Shown piece by piece: positions 25,111 to 35,586 of a DNA stretch of 64,000 nucleotides. Positions within the stretch are counted from its first letter, which is position 1; every line of letters starts with the position of its first letter. The position numbers and the translations under genes were made by a program. This stretch comes from Hymenobacter gelipurpurascens (GTDB lineage Bacteria > Bacteroidota > Bacteroidia > Cytophagales > Hymenobacteraceae), in assembly GCF_900187375.1 (NCBI RefSeq), contig NZ_FYEW01000003.1, forward strand, positions 248,001 through 312,000. Reading direction: 5' to 3'. Below the pieces are notes generated by a model that worked only from the letters and a program-made list of their open reading frames with translations, was not told the DNA's origin and made no database searches.

Positions 25111-28100
25111 CTAGCGGTAGTTCTGCTGATAGAAGCGCTGGTATTCCTCCAAGTCTTTCGATTGGAGTAAGAGGGGCATGTTATCAATACCGATAACTAG
25201 GGTTTGGTAACCCGCACCGCGCAGTTTGCTCAGGGGCGATTGGGGGCCGCGCAGCTTCAGGGCATAGCTCTGCGCAACTTTCGCGCCGGGTAAAGCCTGG
25301 ATCAGAACTAATTCCTGCGCGTCTCCAAAAGCCTGTTGCTGCACCTTGAGTTGGCTGGCTTTGTAAAAACGAGCATTGTAGGCCTCTAGTTGAGCTGGTA
25401 GGCCAGTAAGTGGTGCCGCACCTTTCGGGAATACCAGCACCACCATATGCTGCGTATTCTGATCTGCCTTGAATGGGGTTACTGGTTTGGCGGGTGCAGC
25501 CGGGGGGGAGCTGGCAACGGCCGCAGCCGGTGAAGCGGCTGCAGGAGCCTGTGTGGGAGTAGCAGGAGTAGGAATAGTAACAACAGCTGTATCCGTCGGC
25601 GGCGTTTTAGGCTGCGCGGGTAGCTTTTTGCCGCGGGCCCGAGCCTGGGCGGCCGCTTGCCGGGCTGCTTTCACTGGGTCAATCGGGGGCGTAGCTGGAG
25701 CAGTTGGTTTAGTGGGAGCAACAGCAGCTGAGTCTGTTGAGGGCACAGGTGAAACCGGCGTAGGCGTTGTGGTGGGTGCAGCCTGCGTCGGTTCTGCTGG
25801 TGTGCCAGCCTGGCCTACGGGCTGCTTGGGAGCGGCTACCGGCGCTGGTACTGCGGGTGCGGCCGGCGACTCATTTTCACCATAGAAAATACGCATCCGG
25901 TTTTCAACCTCGCCGGGGCGAAAAGCCGAAACAACAGGCTTGTCCATGGAAGCCAGTGCCCCCGTAATTTTCCCCGATTCGTACTCCTTGTACATCGCCA
26001 TCAAGGAAGCGGCCTGTGGGGCAAGCGGGCTTTCAGGATAGTCTTTGTAAAACTTCTCCACTGCTGCTTTTGCCGTGCGCGGTGGCTGGGTGCGGATAGC
26101 TAGCAGCGTGTTGAGAAACGCAAGTCGGTCGTTGAGGTCGTTTTCTGGGTACTGCTTATTGGCTCGCGCCAGCACGGCGGTAGCCTTTTTAAACTCCTGC
26201 TTTTTATAGAACGTGAAGGCTGAATCTACTAGAATGCCCACCTGCGCATTAACCAGAGACGTGCGACGCAGGTATTCCGGGTCCGCTACCAGACGTGCAT
26301 AAGAGGAATTGGCGTATTCCTGCCGCAGGCGTGCAGCATAGGCTTCGGCTTTGTCGGCCTCAGGCTTCTCCTTATAAATAAGGTAAAGAATATAGAGGGT
26401 CTCGGCGGTATGCGGGCCTTTGGGGAAGCGAGTGAGGAGTTTCTCGTAGGTGGCTGCCGCCGGAACAGGCTCTCGTAGCTGCTGATTGTAGATGCCGCCC
26501 AATTGGTAGAGTGCCTCCTGTACCTGAGCCTGCGAGGCCTGCATCTGGGCATCCGTAAGCGGCAGGTTCTGCCGATAGCTAGCTACTAGGCCCCGAAGCT
26601 GAGCTGCGGGGTCGGTGGCAGCGGCTGGCTGATCTACCAGACCCGGATTGTTGACGGTGCTGCTGCCTACTCCCGCAATGGAGACAGGCACGTTGCCCCC
26701 TTGCGGCGTAACGGGCGAGTTGCTGGCCTGTGTCACGAAGCGCCAGTTATCCTGCAGCGGCCGGTCGCCCCACTTCCGCAGAAACTCGCTGCGAGCCGTG
26801 CTCAGTGATGTTGGGTTATCGAAATACCATTTGGCGCCCGTGCTCATATCAGCAAAAGCCGCCGGATCCATGTTGGGCTGTCCGTCGCGGGCCGTACTCA
26901 CGCCCGTGGAGGTCTGCAACTCGCGCTGTGCTTCCTTGGCTTGGCGGGCGGCTAAGGCTTCGGCCTGCTGTCGCCGCTTATCGAACTCTGTTTGGGCGTA
27001 GGCCACTAAACGGGTTCGTAGGGTGGCAGTATCCAAGCGAGCCAGAGTCTGCAGGCTATCCTGCGTCTCGATGATAGTCAGCTGCTGCGAAAAATCCTTT
27101 AGCGTAGCCGCCCGCTCGGCAATGGCGGCATACTCCGGCGCTTCCTTGGGCAATGCTTGTACCGTGCTGTCGTAGTAGGCGGCAGCCAGGCGGTAGCGCT
27201 GCAGGTTTTCGTAGTAGATGCGCCCCGCTAGCAGGTAGGTATAAGACTTCTGGCTCCGATTGGTTGAGGGCGTGCGGGCCGACTGCTGCAGCAGCGTCAA
27301 GGCCTCCGGGTAGCGCTGCTGCCGGTAGTTCAGCCGCGCCATCTCGTAATAAATCTTGTCCCGGTACTCCTTGTTTTTGTTGTCTTTAAGCAGCTTCGCA
27401 AAGTACTTGTCAATGCGGGCGCGGTCAGTCTGATTTAGGTCCGATACCTGGCCTAGCATCAGCTTGCTAAAGAAATCCAGCTCATAAGGCGGGTTCTTCT
27501 TCAGAATCTGGTTCAGCTCCGCATATGCTTTCTTGTCATCGCCTTGCGCTTGATATAGCTGGGCGAGGATATAGCGCGTGCGCGACTGCTCATCCTTTGG
27601 CGTGATGAGCGAGATAGCACGCTCAAGTTGGTCAATAGCTTTGGCTTGTTCCCCGACACGCAAGTAGTACTCGGCCCGCGTCAGGAAAAGCTCCCGCGCA
27701 TTCAGTGGGGTGCCCTGTTCTTTATCCAGAATATCTGATACCGCTGCGGCACTTTCAAGCTCTTTGGTGGCCAAAAAAGTGCGCATCAGCCAAATCAGCG
27801 CCTCGTGGCGGACATTAGGATCCTGGCTGGTGGTGTTTACATATTTAAAAGTCTTGGCTGCGTCTTCGTACTCCGCCTTATAGTAGCGGGCTTTCCCCAC
27901 CAATACGTAGCTGTCATCAGTCCAGTCGGAGCCAGGCCGGTGCTGAATCGGCAAGGATGCTTTCTTGATAATATCTTCCATGTCGGCCGCAATTCGGCCT
28001 ACTGTTGCCTCATCAAGCGTCGGAAACAAGGGAAGAACTCGGTTGTAGTCGTTTGGGCGGGACTTCTCCAGCAGAGAAAGCTCTGTCGCCTTCATCTTTT

Positions 28101-28266
28101 CCCGCGCCAGGAAATAGGCATTGTCGCGGGCAACTATATTATCATAGGTGTGGCCTACCAAGGAGCGTCGCTCTGATGAGCAGCCAATGGCGCCCACCAG
28201 CAACAGCAAAACTGCAGTTGGCGCAAGTACTAGACGGAAGAGGGAGGTAGACGTCGGATTTGTCAC
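25111..28266 (-). CDS. sprE: SprE/PorW-like TPR lipoprotein of the type IX secretion system
   Basis: This 1051-residue protein has a lipoprotein-like signal with Cys29 (VGAIGCSS). TPR-type helical repeats cover most of residues 120-780, for example YYKAEYEDAAKTFKYVN and RQQRYPEALTLLQQSA. A Pro/Ala/Thr-rich linker at about 795-930 leads to a small C-terminal alpha/beta domain (QHMVVLVFPKG, YQTLVIGIDNMP, LEEYQRFYQQNYR). This architecture and the location beside the atp operon match SprE/PorW, which links the T9SS motor and the outer-membrane complex. The linker makes it longer than the Flavobacterium protein (about 870 residues as I recall). The assignment rests on architecture and context rather than on one diagnostic motif. 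Confidence 0.85.
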   Translation of the reverse strand: MTNPTSTSLFRLVLAPTAVLLLLVGAIGCSSERRSLVGHTYDNIVARDNAYFLAREKMKATELSLLEKSRPNDYNRVLPLFPTLDEATVGRIAADMEDIIKKASLPIQHRPGSDWTDDSYVLVGKARYYKAEYEDAAKTFKYVNTTSQDPNVRHEALIWLMRTFLATKELESAAAVSDILDKEQGTPLNARELFLTRAEYYLRVGEQAKAIDQLERAISLITPKDEQSRTRYILAQLYQAQGDDKKAYAELNQILKKNPPYELDFFSKLMLGQVSDLNQTDRARIDKYFAKLLKDNKNKEYRDKIYYEMARLNYRQQRYPEALTLLQQSARTPSTNRSQKSYTYLLAGRIYYENLQRYRLAAAYYDSTVQALPKEAPEYAAIAERAATLKDFSQQLTIIETQDSLQTLARLDTATLRTRLVAYAQTEFDKRRQQAEALAARQAKEAQRELQTSTGVSTARDGQPNMDPAAFADMSTGAKWYFDNPTSLSTARSEFLRKWGDRPLQDNWRFVTQASNSPVTPQGGNVPVSIAGVGSSTVNNPGLVDQPAAATDPAAQLRGLVASYRQNLPLTDAQMQASQAQVQEALYQLGGIYNQQLREPVPAAATYEKLLTRFPKGPHTAETLYILYLIYKEKPEADKAEAYAARLRQEYANSSYARLVADPEYLRRTSLVNAQVGILVDSAFTFYKKQEFKKATAVLARANKQYPENDLNDRLAFLNTLLAIRTQPPRTAKAAVEKFYKDYPESPLAPQAASLMAMYKEYESGKITGALASMDKPVVSAFRPGEVENRMRIFYGENESPAAPAVPAPVAAPKQPVGQAGTPAEPTQAAPTTTPTPVSPVPSTDSAAVAPTKPTAPATPPIDPVKAARQAAAQARARGKKLPAQPKTPPTDTAVVTIPTPATPTQAPAAASPAAAVASSPPAAPAKPVTPFKADQNTQHMVVLVFPKGAAPLTGLPAQLEAYNARFYKASQLKVQQQAFGDAQELVLIQALPGAKVAQSYALKLRGPQSPLSKLRGAGYQTLVIGIDNMPLLLQSKDLEEYQRFYQQNYR

Positions 28267-28477
28267 AAGGCAGCTTAAAGGCTCGAAAGCAGGAGCAAGC
28301 AGAAAACGCGCTGTTCCTGCCTATTCGTTCGGAAGGAGTGGAGCTACTTCTGTAACGCAGCACTAGGGGTAAAATTACGGCATTAATTTTTGACCGTTGT
28401 CGGCGTCAGAATCCGGTGTTTCTCAAGTTCTGCGGGTGGCCTAGGCCAGGTATGCCAACCTGCTGGGCGTAACCTCG

Positions 28478-28485
28478 TACTTTTG
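28478..28485 (+). promoter_or_regulatory. -7 box TACTTTTG for the ATP synthase operon
   Basis: An exact TAnnTTTG match lies 23 bp before the atpZ ATG. No TTG is present at the usual -33 spacing. Upstream is a GGTGGCCTAGGCCAGG copy of the iterated word. Confidence 0.5.
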
Positions 28486-28508
28486 CATCCCCTTTGGTAG
28501 CACCCACT

Positions 28509-28760
28509 ATGCCAACTCCCACGCCCACACCACCTAAGCCCACCGATGACGGCTCCTCGCAGGACCGTTTGCGCAGCTTTGCCCGCTACTCTGGCATAGG
28601 AGTTCAGATGCTGGCTACTATTGGCTTGAGCACCTGGGCCGGCTACTGGCTCGATGGGCACTTCCAGAACAAAACCCCGTGGTTTACGCTGAGCTTGATG
28701 CTGCTAGGCCTGTTCGCTGCCTTATATAATGTGATTCGCTCGGTCACGAAAAACCAATAA
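28509..28760 (+). CDS. atpZ: AtpZ/AtpI-like protein of the ATP synthase operon
   Basis: This 83-residue membrane protein has two helices (ARYSGIGVQMLATIGLSTWAGYWLD and FTLSLMLLGLFAALYNVI). The GYWLDG between the helices is typical of AtpZ (also called AtpI-related, DUF of F0F1 assembly factors). The N-terminus is Pro/Thr-rich. It heads the operon, as in other Bacteroidota, and is thought to help assemble the c-ring or carry Mg. I chose the ATG at 28509 over an in-frame TTG at 28494. Confidence 0.88.
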   Translation: MPTPTPTPPKPTDDGSSQDRLRSFARYSGIGVQMLATIGLSTWAGYWLDGHFQNKTPWFTLSLMLLGLFAALYNVIRSVTKNQ

Positions 28761-28768
28761 CTGTTCCT

Positions 28769-29176
28769 GTGAAGCCTTTCCTTCGTCCGTATCTGCTGTT
28801 CTGCCTACTCACAGGCTTCGTGCTGTATGCGCTCTACACGCAGTTCGGGCCGCGCATCATTCATCCGTTCACGGCCTATACGTTTGCCTTCTTCACCGTG
28901 CTTACGTTTCTGACCTACTGGGCTACCGCTAAACTGGTGCAGGCCAACCCAGAAAACTTTCTGGTGGCCTACTTCGGCTCCATGGTGGTTCGGCTGCTTT
29001 TGTCGCTTACGCTGGTGCTGGTGTACCTTTTTGCTGGTGGCGGACGCGAAGGTGATGGGCAGTGGGCTTTCCTAGGAAGCTTCTTTATCCTGTATTTTCT
29101 CTTCGCCGGGTTTGAAGTGTGGGCCGTTCTGAGTAACTTGCGCCCGTTTTCAAAACCGGGTGAAATCACAAAATGA
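28769..29176 (+). CDS. Small membrane protein in the ATP synthase operon
   Basis: This 135-residue protein has four predicted membrane segments (LLFCLLTGFVLYALY, TAYTFAFFTVLTFLTYWATA, VVRLLLSLTLVLVYLFAG, FLGSFFILYFLFAGFEVW). It starts with GTG, eight bases after the atpZ stop, which suggests translational coupling; no in-frame ATG lies near the N-terminus. Its position between atpZ and atpB is the one taken by AtpI-like accessory proteins in Bacteroidota. A role in c-ring assembly is inferred from position only. Confidence 0.8.
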   Translation: MKPFLRPYLLFCLLTGFVLYALYTQFGPRIIHPFTAYTFAFFTVLTFLTYWATAKLVQANPENFLVAYFGSMVVRLLLSLTLVLVYLFAGGGREGDGQWAFLGSFFILYFLFAGFEVWAVLSNLRPFSKPGEITK

Positions 29177-29209
29177 AGATTTCGTGAATATATCCCTAAG
29201 CCCCTCTGA

Positions 29210-30262
29210 ATGAAGCGCTTATTACTAGCACTCTTCTGTCTTATCTCGTTTTCCGTCTACGCCAACGAGCCGACGGCAACGACCGCAGAAGCCACCGACA
29301 AGGAGGCTTTCAGCCCCGGCGAGATGATTTTGCACCACATCGGCGATTCGCATGAGTGGCATTGGTTCTCGACCGACAACAATCATTTTACTACCTATCT
29401 GCCCATCATTGCCTTCCGTCCGGGTCAGGGTCTGTCGGTATTCTCTTCGCGTCATTTGGCCGAAGGTGAAGTGCATGAAGGCCTGAAGCTGGAGCACGAG
29501 CACCTCGTGTCGGAAGATGGTAGTAAGGTATACGATTTCTCCATTACCAAAAACGTAGCCTCGCTGATGCTGAGCGCTGCCGTGTTGCTGCTGGTGTTTA
29601 CGGCCGTAGCCCGTGGCTATGCTAAGCGTGGCACGGGTGCCCCCAAAGGCATTCAGTCCTTCTTCGAGCCAATCGTTGTGTTCATTCGCGACGAGGTAGC
29701 CAAGAAGTCAATCGGTCCGAAGTACGAGCGCTACATGCCGTATCTGCTGACGATCTTCTTCTTTATCTGGTTTAACAACCTGATGGGCCTGATGCCCGGC
29801 GGCGCTAATCTCACCGGCAATATCGCCGTGACGCTGACGCTGGCTGTCCTGACACTGCTTATTACACTGTTCAGCTCCAATAAAAACTACTGGCACCACA
29901 TCTTCGCCACTCCCGGCGTGCCGAAACTGTTGCTGCCCATCATGATTCCGGTAGAACTAATCGGTATAGTGGTGAAACCGTTTTCGCTCATGGTGCGTCT
30001 GTTTGCCAACATCACAGCAGGCCACATCGTGACGCTGAGCTTTATCTCGCTCATTTTCATTTTCCGCAGCTTGGCGGTTAGCCCCGTAACGTTGGCGTTT
30101 GGCTTGTTCATCAATATGCTGGAGCTGCTGGTAGCTATCTTGCAGGCCTACATCTTCACCCTATTGACGGCCATGTACATCGGTGGCGCAGTAGAGGAGC
30201 ATCACGATGCCGACTACCAGATGGGTGGGGGCGATGGTGCCGAGCCGGCCCACACCCACTAA
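29210..30262 (+). CDS. atpB: F1F0 ATP synthase subunit a (AtpB)
   Basis: This 350-residue stator channel subunit carries protons to the c-ring. The N-terminus is a cleavable-looking signal (MKRLLLALFCLISFSVYANE) and a periplasmic His-rich segment, an extension normal in Bacteroidota. The essential Arg is in KPFSLMVRLFANITAGH near residue 265. The final helix FINMLELLVAILQAYIFTLL and the C-terminal His-rich tail complete the protein. It is 33 bp after the preceding small membrane gene. Confidence 0.97.
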   Translation: MKRLLLALFCLISFSVYANEPTATTAEATDKEAFSPGEMILHHIGDSHEWHWFSTDNNHFTTYLPIIAFRPGQGLSVFSSRHLAEGEVHEGLKLEHEHLVSEDGSKVYDFSITKNVASLMLSAAVLLLVFTAVARGYAKRGTGAPKGIQSFFEPIVVFIRDEVAKKSIGPKYERYMPYLLTIFFFIWFNNLMGLMPGGANLTGNIAVTLTLAVLTLLITLFSSNKNYWHHIFATPGVPKLLLPIMIPVELIGIVVKPFSLMVRLFANITAGHIVTLSFISLIFIFRSLAVSPVTLAFGLFINMLELLVAILQAYIFTLLTAMYIGGAVEEHHDADYQMGGGDGAEPAHTH

Positions 30263-30279
30263 GCATCACATTCCCCTGA

Positions 30280-30573
<294 letters not shown>

Positions 30574-30593
30574 GGATAGAGGTAGTCTAAGAG

Positions 30594-30637
30594 CAGCCCG
30601 CTGCGCGCGTCGCTTCAGCGCACGGCGTAGCGGGCTG
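30594..30637 (+). promoter_or_regulatory. Intercistronic hairpin between atpE and atpF
   Basis: Arms CAGCCCGCTGCGC (30594-30606) and GCGTAGCGGGCTG (30625-30637) match at 12 of 13 positions. It lacks a T run, so it looks like an mRNA-stability element or partial attenuator rather than a terminator. It could protect the upstream c-subunit message, which is needed in excess. Confidence 0.6.
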
Positions 30638-30743
30638 TCTTGGCTTTTCTGGTAACGCGAGGCGGCATTAGGCAAGAGTCCGCATTTTGCCCTTGCTGCC
30701 AGAGACGCCAGTATCTATCACTCACTACCTACTAGTTTCTACG

Positions 30744-31238
30744 ATGCAAATTGTAACGCCCGAATTAGGCCTGATTTTCTGGCAACTGGTGATTTTCGGC
30801 ATCGTGCTGCTGTTGCTGCGTACGTTTGCCTGGAAGCCCATTCTTGCTTCTCTGAAAGAGCGTGAAAGCTCTATTGAAGGCGCTCTGCGCATGGCCGACC
30901 AGGCCAAGCTGGAGATGCAGCAACTGAAAGCTGGTAACGAAAAGCTACTGGCCGAAGCCCGTCTGGAGCGCGACCGGATCATGAAGGAAGCCACCGACGT
31001 TTCCAACCAGCTGATTGAGCAAGCCAAAACCAAGGCTACCGAAGAAGGTAACCGGATGATTGAGCACGCTCGCGAAGCCATTCAGAACGAGAAAAACGCA
31101 GCTTTGGCCGAGGTGAAAAACACCGCCGCTAAGCTCTCCATCGATATTGCGGAGCGCATATTGCGCCGCGAGCTAACGGACCAGCCGGCACAGCAGCAAC
31201 TCGTGGACTCGTATCTGCAGGAAGTAAAACTGAACTAA
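30744..31238 (+). CDS. atpF: F1F0 ATP synthase subunit b (AtpF)
   Basis: This 164-residue subunit has one N-terminal helix (GLIFWQLVIFGIVLLLLRTF) and a long charged helix (about 30-150, for example LARDRIMKEAT-type heptads), which forms the peripheral stalk. FAWKPILASLKERE after the membrane helix is the conserved hinge. The ATG at 30744 gives the standard MQIVTPELGLIFWQL start; the open frame upstream to 30687 is not conserved. An inverted repeat lies right after the stop. Confidence 0.95.
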   Translation: MQIVTPELGLIFWQLVIFGIVLLLLRTFAWKPILASLKERESSIEGALRMADQAKLEMQQLKAGNEKLLAEARLERDRIMKEATDVSNQLIEQAKTKATEEGNRMIEHAREAIQNEKNAALAEVKNTAAKLSIDIAERILRRELTDQPAQQQLVDSYLQEVKLN

Positions 31239-31240
31239 GA

Positions 31241-31315
31241 AGTCAGGAGCTAGAAGTCAGTAGCTTGAAGCCCAGTGTGGGTTTTCTGCTGGCTCCTAAC
31301 TCCTAGCTCCTAACT
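31241..31315 (+). repeat. Imperfect inverted repeat between atpF and atpH
   Basis: The left arm 31241-31264 (AGTCAGGAGCTAGAAGTCAG...) and right arm 31292-31315 match at about 20 of 24 positions when folded. The right arm is also internally repetitive (CTCCTAACTCCTAGCTCCTA). It fills nearly the whole 86-bp gap. I read it as a degenerate intergenic repeat tolerated in, or used by, the operon mRNA. Confidence 0.6.
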
Positions 31316-31324
31316 CCTACAAGA

Positions 31325-31885
31325 ATGTCTGAACTACGAGTTGCCTCCCGCTATGCCAAATCACTGATCGATTTGTCGGAGGAGCAGGGTACGCTGGAGC
31401 AGGTAAAGCAGGACATGGACTTGTTCAACACGGTGCTGAACGAGAACCGGGACCTGCGCCTCTTACTGCGTAACCCCATCGTCAAGCACGACAAGAAACT
31501 GGCTATTCTGCGCGCCGTATTCGGTAGCAAGGTGTCGGACCTCACCATGAAGTTCTTCACCATTATCACGCAGAAAAACCGTGAAAGCGCCCTGGAATAC
31601 ATCGGCGTGGAGTTTCTGACGCAATACAACCTGTTGCGTGGTGTGCAAGTGGCCGAAGTCACGACGGCTACGCCACTCAATGCCAGCACCCGCGAGCAGG
31701 TGTCTGCCCTGGTTCGCCAGCAGACTGGCCTACAGCAGGTCACGCTTACCGAGAAAGTTGATCCAGCGCTTATAGGCGGCTTCGTGCTGCGCGTAGGCGA
31801 CCGGCTCATCGACGACTCGGTTAGTTATCGTTTGCGCAAGCTGCGCAACGAATTCTCGAAGAACCCCTACCAATCTCAACTATAA
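31325..31885 (+). CDS. atpH: F1F0 ATP synthase subunit delta (AtpH)
   Basis: This 186-residue OSCP/delta subunit joins the F1 head to the b-stalk. The N-terminal helical domain begins with [17 protein letters not shown], and the second part has [19 protein letters not shown]. The C-terminus has the family ending [20 protein letters not shown]. Its length is normal. It is followed 5 bp later by atpA. Confidence 0.95.
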   Translation: MSELRVASRYAKSLIDLSEEQGTLEQVKQDMDLFNTVLNENRDLRLLLRNPIVKHDKKLAILRAVFGSKVSDLTMKFFTIITQKNRESALEYIGVEFLTQYNLLRGVQVAEVTTATPLNASTREQVSALVRQQTGLQQVTLTEKVDPALIGGFVLRVGDRLIDDSVSYRLRKLRNEFSKNPYQSQL

Positions 31886-31890
31886 GCGTC

Positions 31891-33474
<1,584 letters not shown>

Positions 33475-33482
33475 TCAGTTGC

Positions 33483-33546
33483 CGGTTGCCGGTTACCAGT
33501 TGCCTGTTCAGAAATGAATGGATAAAGCAATGGTAACCGGCAACTG
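33483..33546 (+). repeat. Inverted repeat between atpA and atpG
   Basis: The left arm at 33483-33498 (CGGTTGCCGGTTACCA) and right arm at 33531-33546 (TGGTAACCGGCAACTG) match at 15 of 16 positions. The left side is a partial tandem (GTTGCCGGTTGCCGGTTACC). It occupies most of the 93-bp gap and has no T run, so it is not a classical terminator. Confidence 0.65.
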
Positions 33547-33567
33547 ACACCTGCCAACCTATACAAA

Positions 33568-34458
33568 ATGGCTAGCTTAAAAGAAGTCCGCAGCCGCATC
33601 ACGTCGGTTTCAAGCACGCAGCAGATCACGAAAGCCATGAAAATGGTGGCCGCGGCAAAGCTGCGTCGGGCCCAGGATAACATCCTGCGTCTGCGCCCTT
33701 ATGCGCAGCGGCTCAACAATATTCTGGGCAACCTGACGGCACTGGCTGGCGATGATGTGGTAAGCGAATATGGCGTAGCCCGCGACGTGAACCGCGTCCT
33801 GATTATTGCCATTACCTCTGACCGTGGCCTAGCGGGTGCTTTTAACAGCAACATCTTCAAAGGTGTTAACGCACTCATTCAAGAGCGTTACGCGGCTCAG
33901 GCAGCGGCTGGCAACGTAACAGCGCTGGCTATTGGCCGCAAGGCCCACGAGTACTACGGTAAGCGTTTTCCGCTGCTGGGTAACTACACGCACGTATTCG
34001 GCAAACTGTCGTTTGATACCGTGCGGGAAGCTGCCGAGCAAGCTATGGAAGGTTTCCGCACGGGCCAGTACGACGAAGTAGTAATGGTTTACAACGAGTT
34101 CAAGAACGTAGCTACGCAAATCGTGCGCGCCGAGCAGCTGCTGCCGCTGGTGCCTGCTGAGCTGCCCGCCAACGTTCAGGCTACGTCGAATGTAGATTAC
34201 ATCTTCGAGCCCTCGAAAGAGGAAATCGTGCAGACCCTGATTCCGCAGTCGATCAAGGTGCAGTTGTACAAGGCGGTGCTGGAAAGCAACGCTTCGGAAC
34301 ACGGCGCCCGTATGACGGCTATGGAGAAAGCCACGGAAAACGCTGGCGAATTGCTCAAGCAGCTCAAGCTGACCTACAACCGGACGCGTCAGGCGGCCAT
34401 CACGACCGAGATTCTCGAAATCGTGGGTGGTGCTGAAGCGCTGGCAGCTAGTCGCTAA
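33568..34458 (+). CDS. atpG: F1F0 ATP synthase subunit gamma (AtpG)
   Basis: This 296-residue central-shaft subunit starts with MASLKEVRSRITSVSSTQQITKAMKMVAAAKLRRA, the standard N-terminal coiled-coil helix. The middle Rossmann-like part has AITSDRGLAGAFNSN, and the end has ENAGELLKQLKLTYNRTRQAAITTEILEIVGGAEAL, the conserved C-terminal helix. It closes the operon and is followed by a terminator. Confidence 0.97.
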   Translation: MASLKEVRSRITSVSSTQQITKAMKMVAAAKLRRAQDNILRLRPYAQRLNNILGNLTALAGDDVVSEYGVARDVNRVLIIAITSDRGLAGAFNSNIFKGVNALIQERYAAQAAAGNVTALAIGRKAHEYYGKRFPLLGNYTHVFGKLSFDTVREAAEQAMEGFRTGQYDEVVMVYNEFKNVATQIVRAEQLLPLVPAELPANVQATSNVDYIFEPSKEEIVQTLIPQSIKVQLYKAVLESNASEHGARMTAMEKATENAGELLKQLKLTYNRTRQAAITTEILEIVGGAEALAASR

Positions 34459-34474
34459 GCAATACTACGATTAC

Positions 34475-34509
34475 AAAAGGCCCGCTTCCGTAAGGAGGCG
34501 GGCCTTTTT
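34475..34509 (+). terminator. Terminator of the ATP synthase operon
   Basis: Stem AAAAGGCCCGCTTCC / GGAGGCGGGCCTTTT with one mismatch and a four-base loop, followed by T. It starts 17 bp after the atpG stop. Confidence 0.92.
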
Positions 34510-34566
34510 GCTTTCCGGGTGAGACTGACTGGCCTAGAATGATATTCGGTAAAGCATCCAATCGGC

Positions 34567-34665
34567 ACGTCATCCAGAACTGCGAAGGATCTGTCAGGTC
34601 AGAACGAGTTGTTCCAGGTAGGTCGTGCCGACATGAGGAGATTCTTCGCAAGCTCAGGATGATGT
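34567..34665. repeat. Degenerate intergenic palindrome (family copy C)
   Basis: The left end ACGTCATCCAGAACTGCGAA (34567-) and the right end (34639-34665, read in reverse: ACATCATCCTGAGCTTGCGA) are diverged copies of the TGTCATnCTGAGC...GAAG.ATCT unit seen at 2073 and 48903. A nested arm pair CGGCACG / CGTGCCG lies inside. It sits between the atp terminator and the convergent HAD gene. Confidence 0.5.
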
Positions 34666-34682
34666 ACTTAACTAGGAAGTTC

Positions 34683-35408
34683 CTAGAGCTTAGCATACGT
34701 CTTTTCAGCCAGCTTCTTGCTGGGCTTGGGAGTTACGGGGGCTTTCTCCAGCAACTCCAATATCTGCGCGGGCGTGATGTCCTGGAAGTTTCTGATGACT
34801 TTCAGGGGAGCCTGGAATTTATCGGGCTTGATGGAGGAGCTGAGGACAATGCACCGCATACCGGCTTTGTAGGCCGCTTGCTCGCCCATGAGGGCATCTT
34901 CAAAAACCAGGCAGCGCTCGGGCGCAATTCCTAGCTTCCGGGCCGTCACGGTATACGTATCGGCGTGGGGCTTGCCGCGGTCTACATCGTCCTTGGTCAC
35001 CACTACATCGAAATAGCGTCGCAAGTCGAGGTGGTCGATGATGTAGCCGATGGTGTCATTGCCAGAACCGGTGCCTAGGCCTATCCGGAAACCGGCGGTG
35101 CGAGCTTCTTGCAGGAACTTGCTGAGGCCCGGCATCTCGCGTCGCTTCTCCCAGTAGAGTGTGCGGTACAGAAATTCGCGCTGGTCGGCGTAGGTCTCCA
35201 ACTGCTTCTTGGGAACTGGGTTAGTAAAAACGGTTTCCAGGATTTTGGTGGCCGGCATACCATTGAGGCGCCGCAGTAGCTTAAGCGCATTGGTGGTGAG
35301 GCCCAAGTCGCGGAACAGGAGTTGAAAGGCGCGGGCCTGGAAAGAGGTGTTATCGATTAGGACGCCATCCATGTCAAAAATGAGGGCGTAGGGGTTGGAA
35401 TCGGGCAT
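34683..35408 (-). CDS. HAD-superfamily phosphatase/phosphoglucomutase-like protein
   Basis: This 241-residue soluble enzyme has HAD motif I FDMDGVLIDN near residue 12, motif II LGTGSGND (Thr), motif III lysine in DRGKPHADTY and motif IV VFEDALMGEQAA. The cap is four-helical (subfamily IA, like beta-phosphoglucomutase and phosphoglycolate phosphatase). The C-terminal tail KAPVTPKPSKKLAEKTYAKL is a Lys-rich extension. I chose the ATG at 35408 over in-frame upstream codons because it begins just before motif I. The substrate is unknown. Confidence 0.88.
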   Translation of the reverse strand: MPDSNPYALIFDMDGVLIDNTSFQARAFQLLFRDLGLTTNALKLLRRLNGMPATKILETVFTNPVPKKQLETYADQREFLYRTLYWEKRREMPGLSKFLQEARTAGFRIGLGTGSGNDTIGYIIDHLDLRRYFDVVVTKDDVDRGKPHADTYTVTARKLGIAPERCLVFEDALMGEQAAYKAGMRCIVLSSSIKPDKFQAPLKVIRNFQDITPAQILELLEKAPVTPKPSKKLAEKTYAKL

Positions 35409-35586
35409 ATCGGAAAGAAAATAGCAGGGGGAATACGCGAGGAACACTATGAGACTGGCCTACGGGGCAGCCCAGTGCTTCGGCTATTACGGCTGCAGAA
35501 GAGGTAAGTCCAGCCGTTGCCGCTTATCTTTACGGCCACTTATTTCAGCCGATGTAATTGCCTCGGTTACTTAACTTTCTTTCGCC

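Noticed and set aside
31241..31315. Terminator between atpF and atpH
   Set aside because: The arms are imperfect and there is no T run. Downstream genes belong to the same complex, so full termination would not make sense.
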